Positions 33,008-41,405 of a stretch of 52,334 nucleotides of DNA are shown here, piece after piece. Numbering within the stretch: position 1 is the stretch's first letter; each line of letters begins with the position of its first letter. The notes under the pieces are model-generated. The model had not been told where the DNA came from. It searched no databases and was given only the letters and a program-made list of their open reading frames with translations. A program made the translations under genes and the position numbers. Source of the stretch: an uncultured Ruminococcus sp. (GTDB lineage: Bacteria; Bacillota; Clostridia; Oscillospirales; Acutalibacteraceae); contig CACZYF010000007.1 in assembly GCA_902785355.1 (NCBI GenBank), forward strand, positions 1 through 52,334, in the 5' to 3' direction.

Positions 33008-33985
33008 ATGAATATCTTGTGTGAAAACATCCGTGCCCTGCGGCGGGAGCGCGGTATGACCCAGAAAGAACTTGCCGAACAACTGAACATTTCCGACAAG
33101 ACGGTCTCCCGCTGGGAGAGCGGCGTACAGCTGCCCGAGGCGTCGCTGCTGCCTATGCTGGCTCAGATACTCGGCGTCAGTATCGACAGCCTGTACGGGC
33201 TCGAAACGCCTGAAAAAGAGGATGAAACACCGTTGACCTCAAAAAAGGAGGAAGCCAAAAACCTTCTTCACTTTAAAATATGGATGATCGTGGGTATGCT
33301 GACTTCCTTGATGGGCTCGCTGATCTATCGCTATTTCGATGACGCTGTTTTTATGGCGCCGAATCTGGTTGACGCGGAGTATTATCAGACGACAAAGGGC
33401 GCGACAGCCGACTTGCTTTCTTTCGTCGGGATTATCGCCGTTTTCGTCGGTATCTGTATGGTGATCATCGCAAAGGTGCGTTACACGATGCAGAACCGCC
33501 CACACATGAACGATCCCGCCTTCGCGACAGACGCGCGTTATACCGGCGCGGCGATCCTGGTTTGCGTGGTGATCTTTTTGAAGACCGCTCCCGAGATGCT
33601 GTCCCTCGGCTTCTTTATGCCGCGTACCGTTTACGGCGATGTGTTTGTCGCCCTGCTGACCGGTGTGCTGCTCTGGTATCGTCACCAACTGACAAAGCGC
33701 GGCTTCATCACGAGTAAGAAGGTCATGATCGTCGCCTTGGTGATCGGGATCATCGGGCTCGTCCTGTCGATCACGGCTGTCGTCATGCGCGAGACTATGA
33801 CGGTCGCCACGGCATTTTCTACCGAAATTGCGGATTCCGCTTCGTCGGGCGCCTCATTTTCAAGCATGGCATCCGGCGTCGCTTATGCCGGAACCATCAT
33901 CGCGGTCGCCGATTGGATCATTCTCGCTGCACCCGTCATTCTATATATCGAGCAGCTGATCAAGCTGAGAAAAGTACAATCATAA
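33008..33985 (+). CDS. XRE-family regulator with membrane domain
   Basis: 325 residues. N-terminal HTH of the Cro/CI type at about residues 5-60 ('IRALRRERGMTQKELAEQL', 'VSRWESGVQLPE', 'LAQILGVSIDSLYG'). A charged linker and about six hydrophobic segments from residue 90 to the end follow. A membrane-tethered DNA-binding protein is the reading; signal unknown. AAAGGAG before the ATG. Convergent with the AT-rich island next to it. Confidence 0.88.
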   Translation: MNILCENIRALRRERGMTQKELAEQLNISDKTVSRWESGVQLPEASLLPMLAQILGVSIDSLYGLETPEKEDETPLTSKKEEAKNLLHFKIWMIVGMLTSLMGSLIYRYFDDAVFMAPNLVDAEYYQTTKGATADLLSFVGIIAVFVGICMVIIAKVRYTMQNRPHMNDPAFATDARYTGAAILVCVVIFLKTAPEMLSLGFFMPRTVYGDVFVALLTGVLLWYRHQLTKRGFITSKKVMIVALVIGIIGLVLSITAVVMRETMTVATAFSTEIADSASSGASFSSMASGVAYAGTIIAVADWIILAAPVILYIEQLIKLRKVQS

Positions 33986-33994
33986 TCAAAAAAG

Positions 33995-34037
33995 GACGAC
34001 AAAAAGCCCGCTGCACACGCAGCGGGCTAAATTTGTA
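33995..34037 (-). terminator. Left copy of a 43-base terminator repeat
   Basis: GACGACAAAAA, then the stem GCCCGCTGC / GCAGCGGGC with loop ACAC, then AAATTTGTA. Functions on the minus strand (stem followed by TTTTTGTCGTC), ending the lipoprotein gene. It matches 38 of 43 bases with 35023-35065; the four loop bases are inverted relative to that copy. Confidence 0.85.
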
Positions 34038-34038
34038 A

Positions 34039-34458
34039 TTATTTATATTTATCATTATAAACTTGTTCGGCAGCTCTTTTTAGGCATGAAATGCAATATA
34101 AAGCATCTTCATCAATGTATTTACCACATTCTGCACACTTGTTTGAGTGCAAAGTGCAGCAGTTTGTATCACCACTGGAGGCAATATAGTTATTACATCC
34201 TAAATGAGCGCATTTTGTAGTGGGTGTACCGTATGCGTTCGTAAAAGAACTGTTGCTTTTTGAGGTAGACTTTTTATAATTTGATGAATATGATTTGTCT
34301 GATGAATATGAGCTTGACTTTGAACTATCATTGTTAGTTGAATATGATGGATTATATGATGTATTTGTTGTGGAACTCTTACTTGAACACGATGATAAAC
34401 AGAAAACGATCGAAAAAATGATTGACGACAAAAGAATCAGTGTAATAGCTTTTTTCAT
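34039..34458 (-). CDS. Ser-rich lipoprotein with C-terminal zinc-ribbon-like cysteines
   Basis: 139 residues. Signal peptide with lipobox 'LSSCSSKS'. A low-complexity Ser/Tyr/Asn/Lys stretch at about residues 25-75 comes next. The C-terminal part has paired Cys/His ('CAHLGCNNYI', 'CCTLHSNKCAECGKYI', 'YCISCLKRA'), which suggests one or two zinc sites outside the membrane, an unusual place for such a ribbon. AT-rich codon use differs from the flanking genes. No named family. Lies 12 bases downstream of the zinc-ribbon gene and is probably co-transcribed with it. Confidence 0.78.
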   Translation of the reverse strand: MKKAITLILLSSIIFSIVFCLSSCSSKSSTTNTSYNPSYSTNNDSSKSSSYSSDKSYSSNYKKSTSKSNSSFTNAYGTPTTKCAHLGCNNYIASSGDTNCCTLHSNKCAECGKYIDEDALYCISCLKRAAEQVYNDKYK

Positions 34459-34470
34459 AATAGAACCTCA

Positions 34471-34674
34471 TTAATACTCATGATTAAAACCACATTTTCC
34501 ACAGTAATAAAACTGTTTTTTCTTGCCCAAAGCCCCTCCGACAAGTCCTATCGGACCTAACAGTACTGCGCCAACGGCTGCTTTTCCAACACTGAAACCC
34601 TTGTTGCTTTTATCCACTAATTTCCACGATTCGCGATTGCCGCAGATAGGACATTGCATGGGTGCTTTTCCCAT
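34471..34674 (-). CDS. Small zinc-ribbon protein with glycine-rich hydrophobic core
   Basis: 67 residues. CPICG near the N-terminus and CGKCG near the C-terminus form one zinc ribbon. Between them a Gly/Val/Ala-rich stretch ('AAVGAVLLGPIGLVGGALG') looks like a glycine-zipper membrane hairpin. GAGGTGACTAACTA precedes the ATG. First gene of the leftward pair in the AT-rich island; divergent from the ribbon-helix-helix gene. Confidence 0.75.
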   Translation of the reverse strand: MGKAPMQCPICGNRESWKLVDKSNKGFSVGKAAVGAVLLGPIGLVGGALGKKKQFYYCGKCGFNHEY

Positions 34675-34699
34675 TAGTTAGTCACCTCTTTATTGTTCT

Positions 34700-34745
34700 A
34701 TAATATATATTCAATATATGATATCTAATATTGAATATATATTAT
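34700..34745. promoter_or_regulatory. 46-base palindrome, probable operator of the island
   Basis: Perfect 18-base arms ATAATATATATTCAATAT and its reverse complement, separated by ATGATATCTA, itself centred on GATATC. It sits midway between two divergent genes, one of which encodes a ribbon-helix-helix protein, a class that binds such palindromes and represses its own gene. Confidence 0.75.
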
Positions 34746-34789
34746 TATATCTAAATCGGATACAATAGTCAATAAGGAGGATGATTTTT

Positions 34790-34972
34790 ATGGGCAAATT
34801 TATAGCAAAAAAGCCGGAAAAAGAAGTCATCTCTATGCGGATCCCTCTTGAAGTGTTAAAAGTAGTTGATGAAAAAGCCAATGCAACAGGAATCAGTAGA
34901 AATGAATTAATTAACCAAATGATTATATACGCTTTATCTAATATGGAAGAACCGAATAAAATGACTGATTAA
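34790..34972 (+). CDS. Ribbon-helix-helix (Arc/CopG-type) DNA-binding protein
   Basis: 60 residues from the ATG at 34790; AAGGAGG lies 11 bases before it, and an ATT-type start at 34781 would be closer than normal. One RHH unit: strand 'EVISMRIPLEVLKVV' followed by helices 'DEKANATGISRNELINQMIIYAL'. Dimers of such proteins bind palindromes; the 46-base palindrome is 45 bases upstream. No toxin gene follows, so it looks like a stand-alone repressor rather than an antitoxin. Confidence 0.82.
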   Translation: MGKFIAKKPEKEVISMRIPLEVLKVVDEKANATGISRNELINQMIIYALSNMEEPNKMTD

Positions 34973-34980
34973 GTACAATT

Positions 34981-35013
34981 ACCTTTGTGGCATTAATGCT
35001 ACAAAGGTGGTTT
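34981..35013 (+). terminator. Terminator of the ribbon-helix-helix gene
   Basis: ACCTTTGTGGCATT / AATGCTACAAAGGT stem with one mismatch, followed by GGTTTT on the plus strand. Confidence 0.75.
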
Positions 35014-35022
35014 TAAAGGATA

Positions 35023-35065
35023 GACGACAAAAAGCCCGCTGCGTGTGCAGCGGGCTGAATTTGTA
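35023..35065 (-). terminator. Right copy of the 43-base terminator repeat
   Basis: Same flanks and stem as 33995-34037, with loop GTGT instead of ACAC and one further change. Terminates the ABC ATPase gene on the minus strand. Together the two copies bracket the AT-rich island. Confidence 0.85.
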
Positions 35066-35079
35066 TAATCAACCGATCA

Positions 35080-36192
35080 TCAGTTGGTGATGGTCATTTC
35101 GGTGTCCTTATCAAAGATATGGATCTTGTCGAGATCGAACGCGATGTCGATGACGTCGCCGGGCTTCGCGGTGGAGGTGGGCTCTACGCGAGCGGTGACC
35201 TGAGTGCCGCCGATGTTGACGTACAGATAGATCTCAGCGCCCATCAGCTCGGTAACAACGACCTCAGCCTTGATGATGTTGTCGGTGTTCTTCTCGAGGA
35301 ACTCGGGCTCGTCATGAACGTGCTCGGGACGGATACCGAAGCGGACTTCCTTACCGACATACGGATCGAGAACGCCGTTCGCGCCCTTCTTCTCGGGCAG
35401 GGTGATGGTGTACTCGTCGAACTTCAGCGCATACTTGCCGCCTTCCTTGACCAGAACAGCGTCGAGGAAGTTCATCTGCGGGGAGCCGATGAAGCCTGCT
35501 ACGAACTCGTTGCAGGGGAGGTCATACAGATGCTGAGGAGTATCGACCTGCTGGATGAAGCCGTCCTTCATAACGACGATACGGGTACCCATGGTCATAG
35601 CCTCGGTCTGGTCATGTGTTACATAGATGAAGGTGGTGCCGAGCTTCTGATACAGCTTGGAGATCTCGGTTCTCATGTTAGCGCGGAGCTTAGCGTCCAG
35701 GTTGGAGAGCGGCTCGTCAAGCAGGAAGACCTTAGGATCACGGACGATCGCACGACCCAGCGCGACACGCTGTCTCTGACCGCCGGAGAGAGCCTTCGGC
35801 TTTCTGTCCAGATACTGCTCGATGCCCAGGATACGGGCAGCCTCGCCTACGCGGCGCTTGATCTCTTCCTTCGGCATCTTGCGGAGCTTGAGGCCGAATG
35901 CCATGTTATCATATACGGTCATATGGGGATACAGAGCGTAGTTCTGGAAAACCATCGCGATATCTCTGTCCTTAGGAGCAACGTCGTTACACAGCTGATC
36001 GCCGATGTACAGCTCGCCCTTAGAGATGTCTTCAAGACCCGCGACCATACGCAGGGTGGTGGATTTACCGCAGCCGGAAGGACCTACGAGAATGATAAAT
36101 TCCTTATCCTCGATCTCAAGGTTAAAGTCGGTAACTGCAGTTACGCCGCCGTCATAGATTTTGTAGATGTGTCTCAGTGATACATTAGCCAT
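35080..36192 (-). CDS. Sugar ABC transporter ATPase (UgpC/MsmK type)
   Basis: 370 residues. Walker A 'GPSGCGKST', Q-loop '[12 protein letters not shown]', signature 'LSGGQRQR', Walker B '[16 protein letters not shown]' and 'THDQTEAM', then the C-terminal MalK-type OB regulatory domain ('FGIRPEHVH', '[10 protein letters not shown]'). The gene stands alone, with no permease or binding protein near. In Firmicutes such single ATPases (MsmX/MsmK) power several sugar importers, so the same is likely here. TTGGAGG before the ATG. Confidence 0.92.
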   Translation of the reverse strand: MANVSLRHIYKIYDGGVTAVTDFNLEIEDKEFIILVGPSGCGKSTTLRMVAGLEDISKGELYIGDQLCNDVAPKDRDIAMVFQNYALYPHMTVYDNMAFGLKLRKMPKEEIKRRVGEAARILGIEQYLDRKPKALSGGQRQRVALGRAIVRDPKVFLLDEPLSNLDAKLRANMRTEISKLYQKLGTTFIYVTHDQTEAMTMGTRIVVMKDGFIQQVDTPQHLYDLPCNEFVAGFIGSPQMNFLDAVLVKEGGKYALKFDEYTITLPEKKGANGVLDPYVGKEVRFGIRPEHVHDEPEFLEKNTDNIIKAEVVVTELMGAEIYLYVNIGGTQVTARVEPTSTAKPGDVIDIAFDLDKIHIFDKDTEMTITN

Positions 36193-36536
36193 TAGAAAAC
36201 CTCCAATATTATCCTAATCTGCACGCCTAAAAGTGCAGCAAAAACTAACAAAGACTCGCTTTACGCACTTATGATAAGTGTACACCAATAATATAGCACA
36301 AAACCGTTTTCACTTCTACTTATTTTTTCACTAAATATTGGAGCGTGAATTTAGGCATTATTCCGATATGTCAAAAAACACACCCTTGTAATTGTGCGAT
36401 TTTTACAAGGAAAATGCGGATATATCAGCATCGATGCATGTTTTTTGTCTGTTTTGATAATGCCTCTCGTCAAATAGTACGAAACAGCACTTCCATGTTA
36501 ATCATAATTTCCAATAAACGGCATAAAGACGGCCTT
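36193..36536. other. Intergenic region upstream of the ABC ATPase
   Basis: 344 bases without a gene. The right part of the ATPase leader is AT-rich and must hold its promoter (TATATTAT near 36288-36296), but no -35 with good spacing stands out. No riboswitch, tRNA or strong hairpin was seen. Confidence 0.4.
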
Positions 36537-37259
36537 TTACACCTTGTTTTCGGGTGTGAGAAAGACTGTCTGAGCCTCATTTTCCGTCATTTCGCGGGTA
36601 TGACCGGCGGTAAGCGATCTGTCGAGCGCCAATGCGCCGATCTGTATGCGTTCCAGAGCCGTGACACGATAGCCCAGTGCGGCAAACATCCGCTTGACCT
36701 GATGGTATTTTCCCTCCGAGATCGCGACCTCTACGCGGTTATGATCCAGAATACTGGCTTGTCCGCTCTTACAGACCGTACCGTCGCCGAGGACGATTCC
36801 CGCCTCAAAGCGCGTAGGAATCTCTTCTCCCGGTATTTTGTCGAGTGTTGCGATATAGCGCTTGGTAACGTGCTTCTTCGGCGACAGCATACGGTGAGCG
36901 TAGTCGCCGTCATTCGTCAGGATCAATAGTCCCGTGGTGTCCTTGTCAAGCCTTCCTGCGGGAAAGAGCCCGTCCCGCCTGTATTCGGCGGGCAGAATGT
37001 CGAGAACGGTGCGCTCGAGCTTATCCTCAGTCGCGCTGACCACACCCTGCGGCTTGTTCATCATGTAATAGACGTATTGTTTGTAAGAGAGCGCCTTGCC
37101 GTCAAGGGTGACAGTATCGGCGTCGGGATCCGCCTTGACGTCGGGTGAACGCACGATCTCACCGTTCAGCGTAACGCGCTTCTCCCTGATCGCCCTTTGC
37201 GCCTCCTTGCGGCTCAGCGTCGTCTGCGAGGCAATGTATTTATCCAGTCGTTCTTTCAT
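36537..37259 (-). CDS. 16S rRNA pseudouridine synthase, RsuA/RluB family
   Basis: 240 residues. N-terminal S4 RNA-binding domain ('RLDKYIASQTTLSRKEAQRAI'), then the RsuA-type catalytic domain with the nucleophile Asp in 'AGRLDKDTTGLLILTNDG', and 'YHQVKRMFAALG' near the end. Modifies rRNA uridines. RsuA and RluB/E/F are hard to separate; the length and 'NKPQGVVSA' fit RsuA. The start ATG overlaps the DUF4830 stop (ATGA), so the pair is an operon. Confidence 0.9.
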   Translation of the reverse strand: MKERLDKYIASQTTLSRKEAQRAIREKRVTLNGEIVRSPDVKADPDADTVTLDGKALSYKQYVYYMMNKPQGVVSATEDKLERTVLDILPAEYRRDGLFPAGRLDKDTTGLLILTNDGDYAHRMLSPKKHVTKRYIATLDKIPGEEIPTRFEAGIVLGDGTVCKSGQASILDHNRVEVAISEGKYHQVKRMFAALGYRVTALERIQIGALALDRSLTAGHTREMTENEAQTVFLTPENKV

Positions 37260-37696
37260 AAGATGCCTTCCATGTTGCCGCCGTCCGCGTCGCAGATATG
37301 GACGGCGATGATGTGATCGTCACTGACTATGACCGTGATATAGCGCCGGTCTGCTTCATAGATCAGCTCTGTCGCCGGCTTGCCCTTGTAGGGTACGAGG
37401 TCAAGTCCCTGTTTTTTTTGCAGCGCCTGATATCGCTCGTAGATCTCGTTCCAGTGTAGGGGGACTTTGATGTCGTGTCGTGAAATACATGTTGCAGCGG
37501 GATACCCGCATATCGAGAGAAACGCCGCGATATCCTCATCGTCCACCGCTCTCAGCGAATACGGCTTTCCGTTAATGTCAACGCTGTCGGGAGCGCCTGC
37601 CCGCAGCATGAGGAAGCATACCGCGACAAATACCACTGCGCAGATAAGCGAAAAAATCGTCAGCTTGTTACTGCTGATCTTGACCGAGCGAAACAT
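37256..37696 (-). CDS. DUF4830 membrane-anchored protein
   Basis: 146 residues with one N-terminal transmembrane anchor ('LTIFSLICAVVFVAVCFLML') and an extracytoplasmic domain. 'IKVPLHWNEIYERYQALQKKQGLDLVPYKGK' and the C-terminal 'HICDADGGNMEGIL' fit DUF4830, found in Clostridia next to RNA-modification or membrane genes. Function unknown. Confidence 0.78.
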   Translation of the reverse strand: MFRSVKISSNKLTIFSLICAVVFVAVCFLMLRAGAPDSVDINGKPYSLRAVDDEDIAAFLSICGYPAATCISRHDIKVPLHWNEIYERYQALQKKQGLDLVPYKGKPATELIYEADRRYITVIVSDDHIIAVHICDADGGNMEGIL

Positions 37697-37733
37697 ACCA
37701 TCACCGGTACAGTATATGCTTACTGCCGGCGAA

Positions 37734-38405
37734 TCATGAATCGAATCCGTTGTTTGAAGTCAATAAGCTCAGGAGCTTCTGAGGGCTGTCCGCAAAGCCG
37801 ATCGCGCCGCAGGCTTCCATGCTTTCGCGCGTTCCGTAGCCATAGCTGACACCGATGAAATCTACTTTTGCAAGCTCTGCGCCGTGTGCGTCAAAGTGTG
37901 TATCGCCGATCATGACGGCGTTTGCTTTATTCGTACAGCCGAGTGCTTCGAGCGCGTAGGGGATGATGTCCGCCTTCGCGCGGCGACTGCCGTCGATCGT
38001 TGAACCGCATACCGCGTCGAGGTACGGACTCAGCCCAAGAACGTCCGCAACGCCTTCGGCGACCGGCTCATTCTTCGAGGTACACAGCGCGAGGCGTTTC
38101 CCTTGTTTTCTAAGTGCGGAGAGCATATCGAAAACGCCGTCGAATACGCGGTTGCTCTTCTGACCGACCTCGTCATAGTAATCGCGGTAGATGTCCATCG
38201 ACTTCGGGATCAGCTCTTCGGGAACGGCGCACATCCCGCGCATCGTATCCTCCAGCGGAGGTCCGACGTACTTTGTATAATCGCTCAGATCGGGACAGGG
38301 GAGTCCGAGCGCCTCCATCGCGTGGGCGATCGATACCCTTACGCCCTCTGCGCTTTCAATGAGCGTACCGTCTAAATCAAAAAGAATAAAACCGTATTTT
38401 TTCAT
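37734..38405 (-). CDS. HAD-family phosphatase (phosphoglycolate phosphatase-like)
   Basis: 223 residues. HAD motif I 'FDLDGTLIES', motif II Ser/Thr in 'LALCTSKN', motif III Lys and motif IV 'MIGDTHFDAHGA'. The cap domain size fits Gph/PpaX. Substrate could be phosphoglycolate, pyrophosphate or another small phosphate. ATG at 38405 is taken as the start; a GTG 3 codons earlier is an alternative. Confidence 0.88.
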   Translation of the reverse strand: MKKYGFILFDLDGTLIESAEGVRVSIAHAMEALGLPCPDLSDYTKYVGPPLEDTMRGMCAVPEELIPKSMDIYRDYYDEVGQKSNRVFDGVFDMLSALRKQGKRLALCTSKNEPVAEGVADVLGLSPYLDAVCGSTIDGSRRAKADIIPYALEALGCTNKANAVMIGDTHFDAHGAELAKVDFIGVSYGYGTRESMEACGAIGFADSPQKLLSLLTSNNGFDS

Positions 38406-38591
38406 AAACCTCACCGTTTGAGATTATCTATTCCGCAATCATCAATTGCGATCATCTCAACCTTTATCATTGTATTGATGATTCTGCCGTTTGTCAATAT
38501 CGGTCGATTGACTTTTCTATCGTATGATGGTAAAATACTACTGAATAATGGGTAATTATGGGTTATCCTCAGCAAAGGAGATTGAAGATAT

Positions 38592-39686
38592 ATGAAATTA
38601 GGAATCGTGGGGCTGCCGAATGTCGGCAAGTCCACCTTATTTAACGCAATCACCAACGCGGGCGCTCAGTCTGCAAACTACCCTTTCTGTACCATCGAGC
38701 CGAACGTCGGCGTGGTCGCGGTACCGGACAAGCGGCTGGATAAGCTTGCCGAGATGTACCACCCCGATAAATATACCCCCGCTACCATCGAGTTTGTCGA
38801 TATCGCGGGATTGGTCAAGGGCGCGTCCAAAGGTGAGGGTCTGGGCAACAAGTTCCTCAGCAACATCCGCGAGTGTGACGCGATCGTTCATGTCGTGCGC
38901 TGCTTTGAGAACGATGATATCATCCACGTCGAGGGCTCGGTCGATCCTATCCGTGATATCGAGACCATCGACCTTGAGCTGATCCTCAGCGACGTCGAGA
39001 TGGTCCAGCGCCGTATCGACAAGGCGCAGAAGATGGTCAAGGGCGATAAGAAATTCCAGACTCAGGTCGATTTCTTCAAGCGTGTGCTCGATACCCTCAA
39101 CGAGGGAAAGCCCGCCAGAGCGGTCGAGTGCGACGACGATGAGCGTGCGCTGCTTGCAGAGGTCGCCTTGCTGACCAATAAGCCCGTTATCTTCGCCGCC
39201 AACATGAGCGAGGATGATTTTTCGAACGGTATCGAGTCCAACGAACGCCTTGCCCGCGTTCGTGAGATCGCCGCGGAGCAGCACGCGGGTGTTCTGCCCA
39301 TCTGTGCCGAGATGGAGGCGCAGATCGTAGAGCTGGATAAGGAAGAGAAGGAGATGTTCCTCAGCGATCTGGGGCTCGAGCAGAGCGGTCTGGATCGCCT
39401 GATCAACGAGTGCTATACCCTGCTGGGCTTGATCTCCTATCTCACCGCGGGTAAGCCCGAGGTGCGTGCCTGGACGATCAAGAAGGGCACTAAGGCGCCT
39501 CAGGCGGCGGGTAAGATCCATACGGATTTCGAACGCGGCTTCATCCGCGCCGAGGTCATCGCCTTCGACGACCTGATCGCCTGCGGCTCGATGACCGCCG
39601 CGAAGGAGAAGGGTCTGGTTCGTTCCGAGGGTAAGGAGTACGTCATGAAGGATGGCGACGTAGTCCTCTTCCGCTTCAATGTTTAA
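38592..39686 (+). CDS. ychF: Ribosome-binding ATPase YchF (Obg-like)
   Basis: 364 residues. P-loop '[16 protein letters not shown]', the switch region '[20 protein letters not shown]', altered G4 'NMSE' (in place of NKxD, giving ATP preference), coiled-coil insert and C-terminal TGS domain ('[20 protein letters not shown]'). Binds ribosomes and is linked to oxidative stress. Length and motifs are exactly those of the family. GGAG before the ATG. Confidence 0.97.
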   Translation: MKLGIVGLPNVGKSTLFNAITNAGAQSANYPFCTIEPNVGVVAVPDKRLDKLAEMYHPDKYTPATIEFVDIAGLVKGASKGEGLGNKFLSNIRECDAIVHVVRCFENDDIIHVEGSVDPIRDIETIDLELILSDVEMVQRRIDKAQKMVKGDKKFQTQVDFFKRVLDTLNEGKPARAVECDDDERALLAEVALLTNKPVIFAANMSEDDFSNGIESNERLARVREIAAEQHAGVLPICAEMEAQIVELDKEEKEMFLSDLGLEQSGLDRLINECYTLLGLISYLTAGKPEVRAWTIKKGTKAPQAAGKIHTDFERGFIRAEVIAFDDLIACGSMTAAKEKGLVRSEGKEYVMKDGDVVLFRFNV

Positions 39687-39702
39687 GATCGATAGAAAAG
39701 AA

Positions 39703-39732
39703 ACAGGAGCCTTGCCGATGCAGGGCTCCTGT
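39703..39732. terminator. Terminator between ychF and the Rrf2 gene
   Basis: ACAGGAGCC / GGGCTCCTGT stem between convergent genes; followed by GTTGTTAT on the plus strand and by TTTCTTTTC on the minus strand. Confidence 0.75.
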
Positions 39733-39736
39733 GTTG

Positions 39737-40165
39737 TTATATTATGTAATTATCCGCACCGTTCTCGTTCGTGAGCGAGGCGATGGTGATATTGTCAAAG
39801 TAGCGGTTAGTCAGATCATAAAAGCCGCGCCACATCCCGAGCGTGCGACATTCCGCGGCGCGTTCGCACGGCTCCGCGTCGGGGCTCAGACAGGCCACGG
39901 GAGCCAGATCGCCCTCCGTCAGACGTAGGATCTCGCCCACGGTGTAGTCCTCCGGCGCGCGGGTCAGCTTGTAGCCGCCGCCCTTGCCGTGAACGCCTTC
40001 GATCAGCTTTGCCTTGGTGAGAGTCGGTAGGATCCGCTCCAGATATTTCAGTGAAATCTCTTGTCGTGCGGCGACATCCTTCATCGGGATATATGTGCCG
40101 TTGTTGTGTTCGGAAAGGTCGATCAGCACGCGCAGAGCGTATCTTCCTCGGGTAGATATCATCAT
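39737..40165 (-). CDS. Rrf2-family regulator with three-Cys Fe-S motif
   Basis: 142 residues. Winged helix 'MISTRGRYALRVLIDLSEH' with 'VAARQEISLKYLERILPTL', and a Cys cluster 'ACLSPDAEPCERAAEC' (C-x7-C-x5-C), the place where IscR/NsrR/RsrR bind an Fe-S cluster. So an IscR-like sensor is likely; CymR lacks these Cys. It is divergent from mnmA, a sulfur-relay enzyme, which suits an Fe-S/sulfur response. Start taken at the first of two ATGs at 40165; an alternative begins three codons upstream. Confidence 0.9.
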   Translation of the reverse strand: MMISTRGRYALRVLIDLSEHNNGTYIPMKDVAARQEISLKYLERILPTLTKAKLIEGVHGKGGGYKLTRAPEDYTVGEILRLTEGDLAPVACLSPDAEPCERAAECRTLGMWRGFYDLTNRYFDNITIASLTNENGADNYII

Positions 40166-40203
40166 TTTACTCACCTGTTTCTATGAATATGAGGTTTGAG
40201 GCT

Positions 40204-40233
40204 ATTATACCACATACCCGGTAGGTAAATCAA
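40204..40233 (-). promoter_or_regulatory. Promoter of the Rrf2 gene with possible own operator
   Basis: TTGATT (40233-40228), 18-base spacer, TATAAT (40209-40204) on the minus strand. The spacer contains TACCTACCGGGTA, an imperfect palindrome that could be the Rrf2 site (inference). Confidence 0.6.
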
Positions 40234-40245
40234 GAGGAAAATGAC

Positions 40246-40274
40246 TTTACAGTCAGTATTTTATCATATATAAT
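40246..40274 (+). promoter_or_regulatory. Promoter of mnmA
   Basis: TTTACA (40246-40251), 17-base spacer, TATAAT (40269-40274), 31 bases before the mnmA start. Confidence 0.8.
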
Positions 40275-40304
40275 GAAAAGAGAAAGATTATGCGGGAGGT
40301 AAGT

Positions 40305-41351
40305 ATGAGGGCTTTGATCGCAATGAGCGGCGGAGTAGATTCGTCGGTAGCGGCACTGTTGATGGCTGAGCATGATCGTATCGGCTGTACGATGCGGCTT
40401 TTTGATAAGGGAAACACCGACGACAGTCGTACCTGCTGTTCTCTTGATGATGTTGAGGATGCACGCGCGGTATGCTTCCGCCTGGGGATCCCGTTCTATG
40501 TGTTTAATTTTACCGAGGATTTTGAGAGGAAAATCATCGGAAAGTTTATTGATTGTTATCGTCGCGGCATTACGCCGAACCCCTGCATCGACTGCAATCG
40601 ATATATGAAGTTTGATAAGCTCCTCGCCCGTGCCCGCGAGCTGAAGTGTGATTGGGTTGTCACCGGTCACTATGCGCGTATTGAGCAGAATGACGGTAAA
40701 TATGTGTTAAAAAAAGCCCTCGATCCGTCAAAGGATCAGAGCTATGTGCTCTATAGCCTTACTCAGGAGCAGCTCGCCCATATCCGCTTCCCCTTAGGCG
40801 GGCTTTCAAAGAGCGAGGTGCGCCGTATTGCGGAGGAAAACGGCTTTGTAAATGCGTCAAAGCCCGACAGCCAGGATATTTGCTTTGTCCCGGACGGCAA
40901 TTATGCGGGCTTTATCGAGAGTCGCTGCGGCAAAATGACGAGCGGTGATTTCATCACGTCCGACGGTACGATACTCGGACGGCACAAGGGAATCTCGCAT
41001 TACACGATCGGTCAGCGCAAGCACCTCGGTATCAGTGTAGGCAAGCCGATCTATGTCGTCGGTATCCGCGCGGAGGATAATACCGTTGTACTCGGCGATG
41101 AAGAGGAGCTTTTCGACACGACGGCGCGGGTGGAGGACTTCAACTGGATCTCGGGAGAAGCCCCCGAAGGCGCTGTGCGCTGTCTTGCCAAGACCCGTTA
41201 CCGCCAGCAGGAGCAGCCTGCGACGGCGTACCCGAATCCCGACGGGAGCGTGACGGTGATTTTTGACGCGCCTGTCCGTGCGATCACCCCCGGTCAGGCG
41301 TGTGTGCTGTACGACGGCGATACCGTCCTAGGCGGCGGGGTAATCGTATAA
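40305..41351 (+). CDS. mnmA: tRNA-specific 2-thiouridylase MnmA
   Basis: 348 residues. PP-loop 'AMSGGVDSSVAAL', the catalytic Cys pair (first in 'NPCIDCNRYMKF', second in 'DSQDICFVPDGNYAGF'), 'VVTGHYARIE', 'SKDQSYVLYSLTQEQL' and the central 'HYTIGQRKHLGI'. Makes s2U34 in tRNA-Lys, Glu and Gln using persulfide sulfur. The ATG at 40305 follows GGGAGG; an upstream start at 40290 overlaps that site and is rejected. Its usual partner, a cysteine desulfurase gene, is not adjacent. Confidence 0.95.
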   Translation: MRALIAMSGGVDSSVAALLMAEHDRIGCTMRLFDKGNTDDSRTCCSLDDVEDARAVCFRLGIPFYVFNFTEDFERKIIGKFIDCYRRGITPNPCIDCNRYMKFDKLLARARELKCDWVVTGHYARIEQNDGKYVLKKALDPSKDQSYVLYSLTQEQLAHIRFPLGGLSKSEVRRIAEENGFVNASKPDSQDICFVPDGNYAGFIESRCGKMTSGDFITSDGTILGRHKGISHYTIGQRKHLGISVGKPIYVVGIRAEDNTVVLGDEEELFDTTARVEDFNWISGEAPEGAVRCLAKTRYRQQEQPATAYPNPDGSVTVIFDAPVRAITPGQACVLYDGDTVLGGGVIV

Positions 41352-41363
41352 TACAAAACAAAC

Positions 41364-41394
41364 AACGGCACAGGAGCGATGCTTCCGTGCCGTT
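41364..41394. terminator. Bidirectional terminator
   Basis: AACGGCACAGGA / TCCGTGCCGTT stem with TTTT on the plus strand and TTGTTTTGTAT on the minus strand, between convergent mnmA and the DUF1015 gene. Confidence 0.8.
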
Positions 41395-41405
41395 TTCGCG
41401 TTTAA

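Noticed and set aside
33995..35065. Insertion sequence ends
   Set aside because: No transposase lies between the 43-base copies, and the copies are terminators in sequence and position; an island with duplicated terminator is the safer reading.
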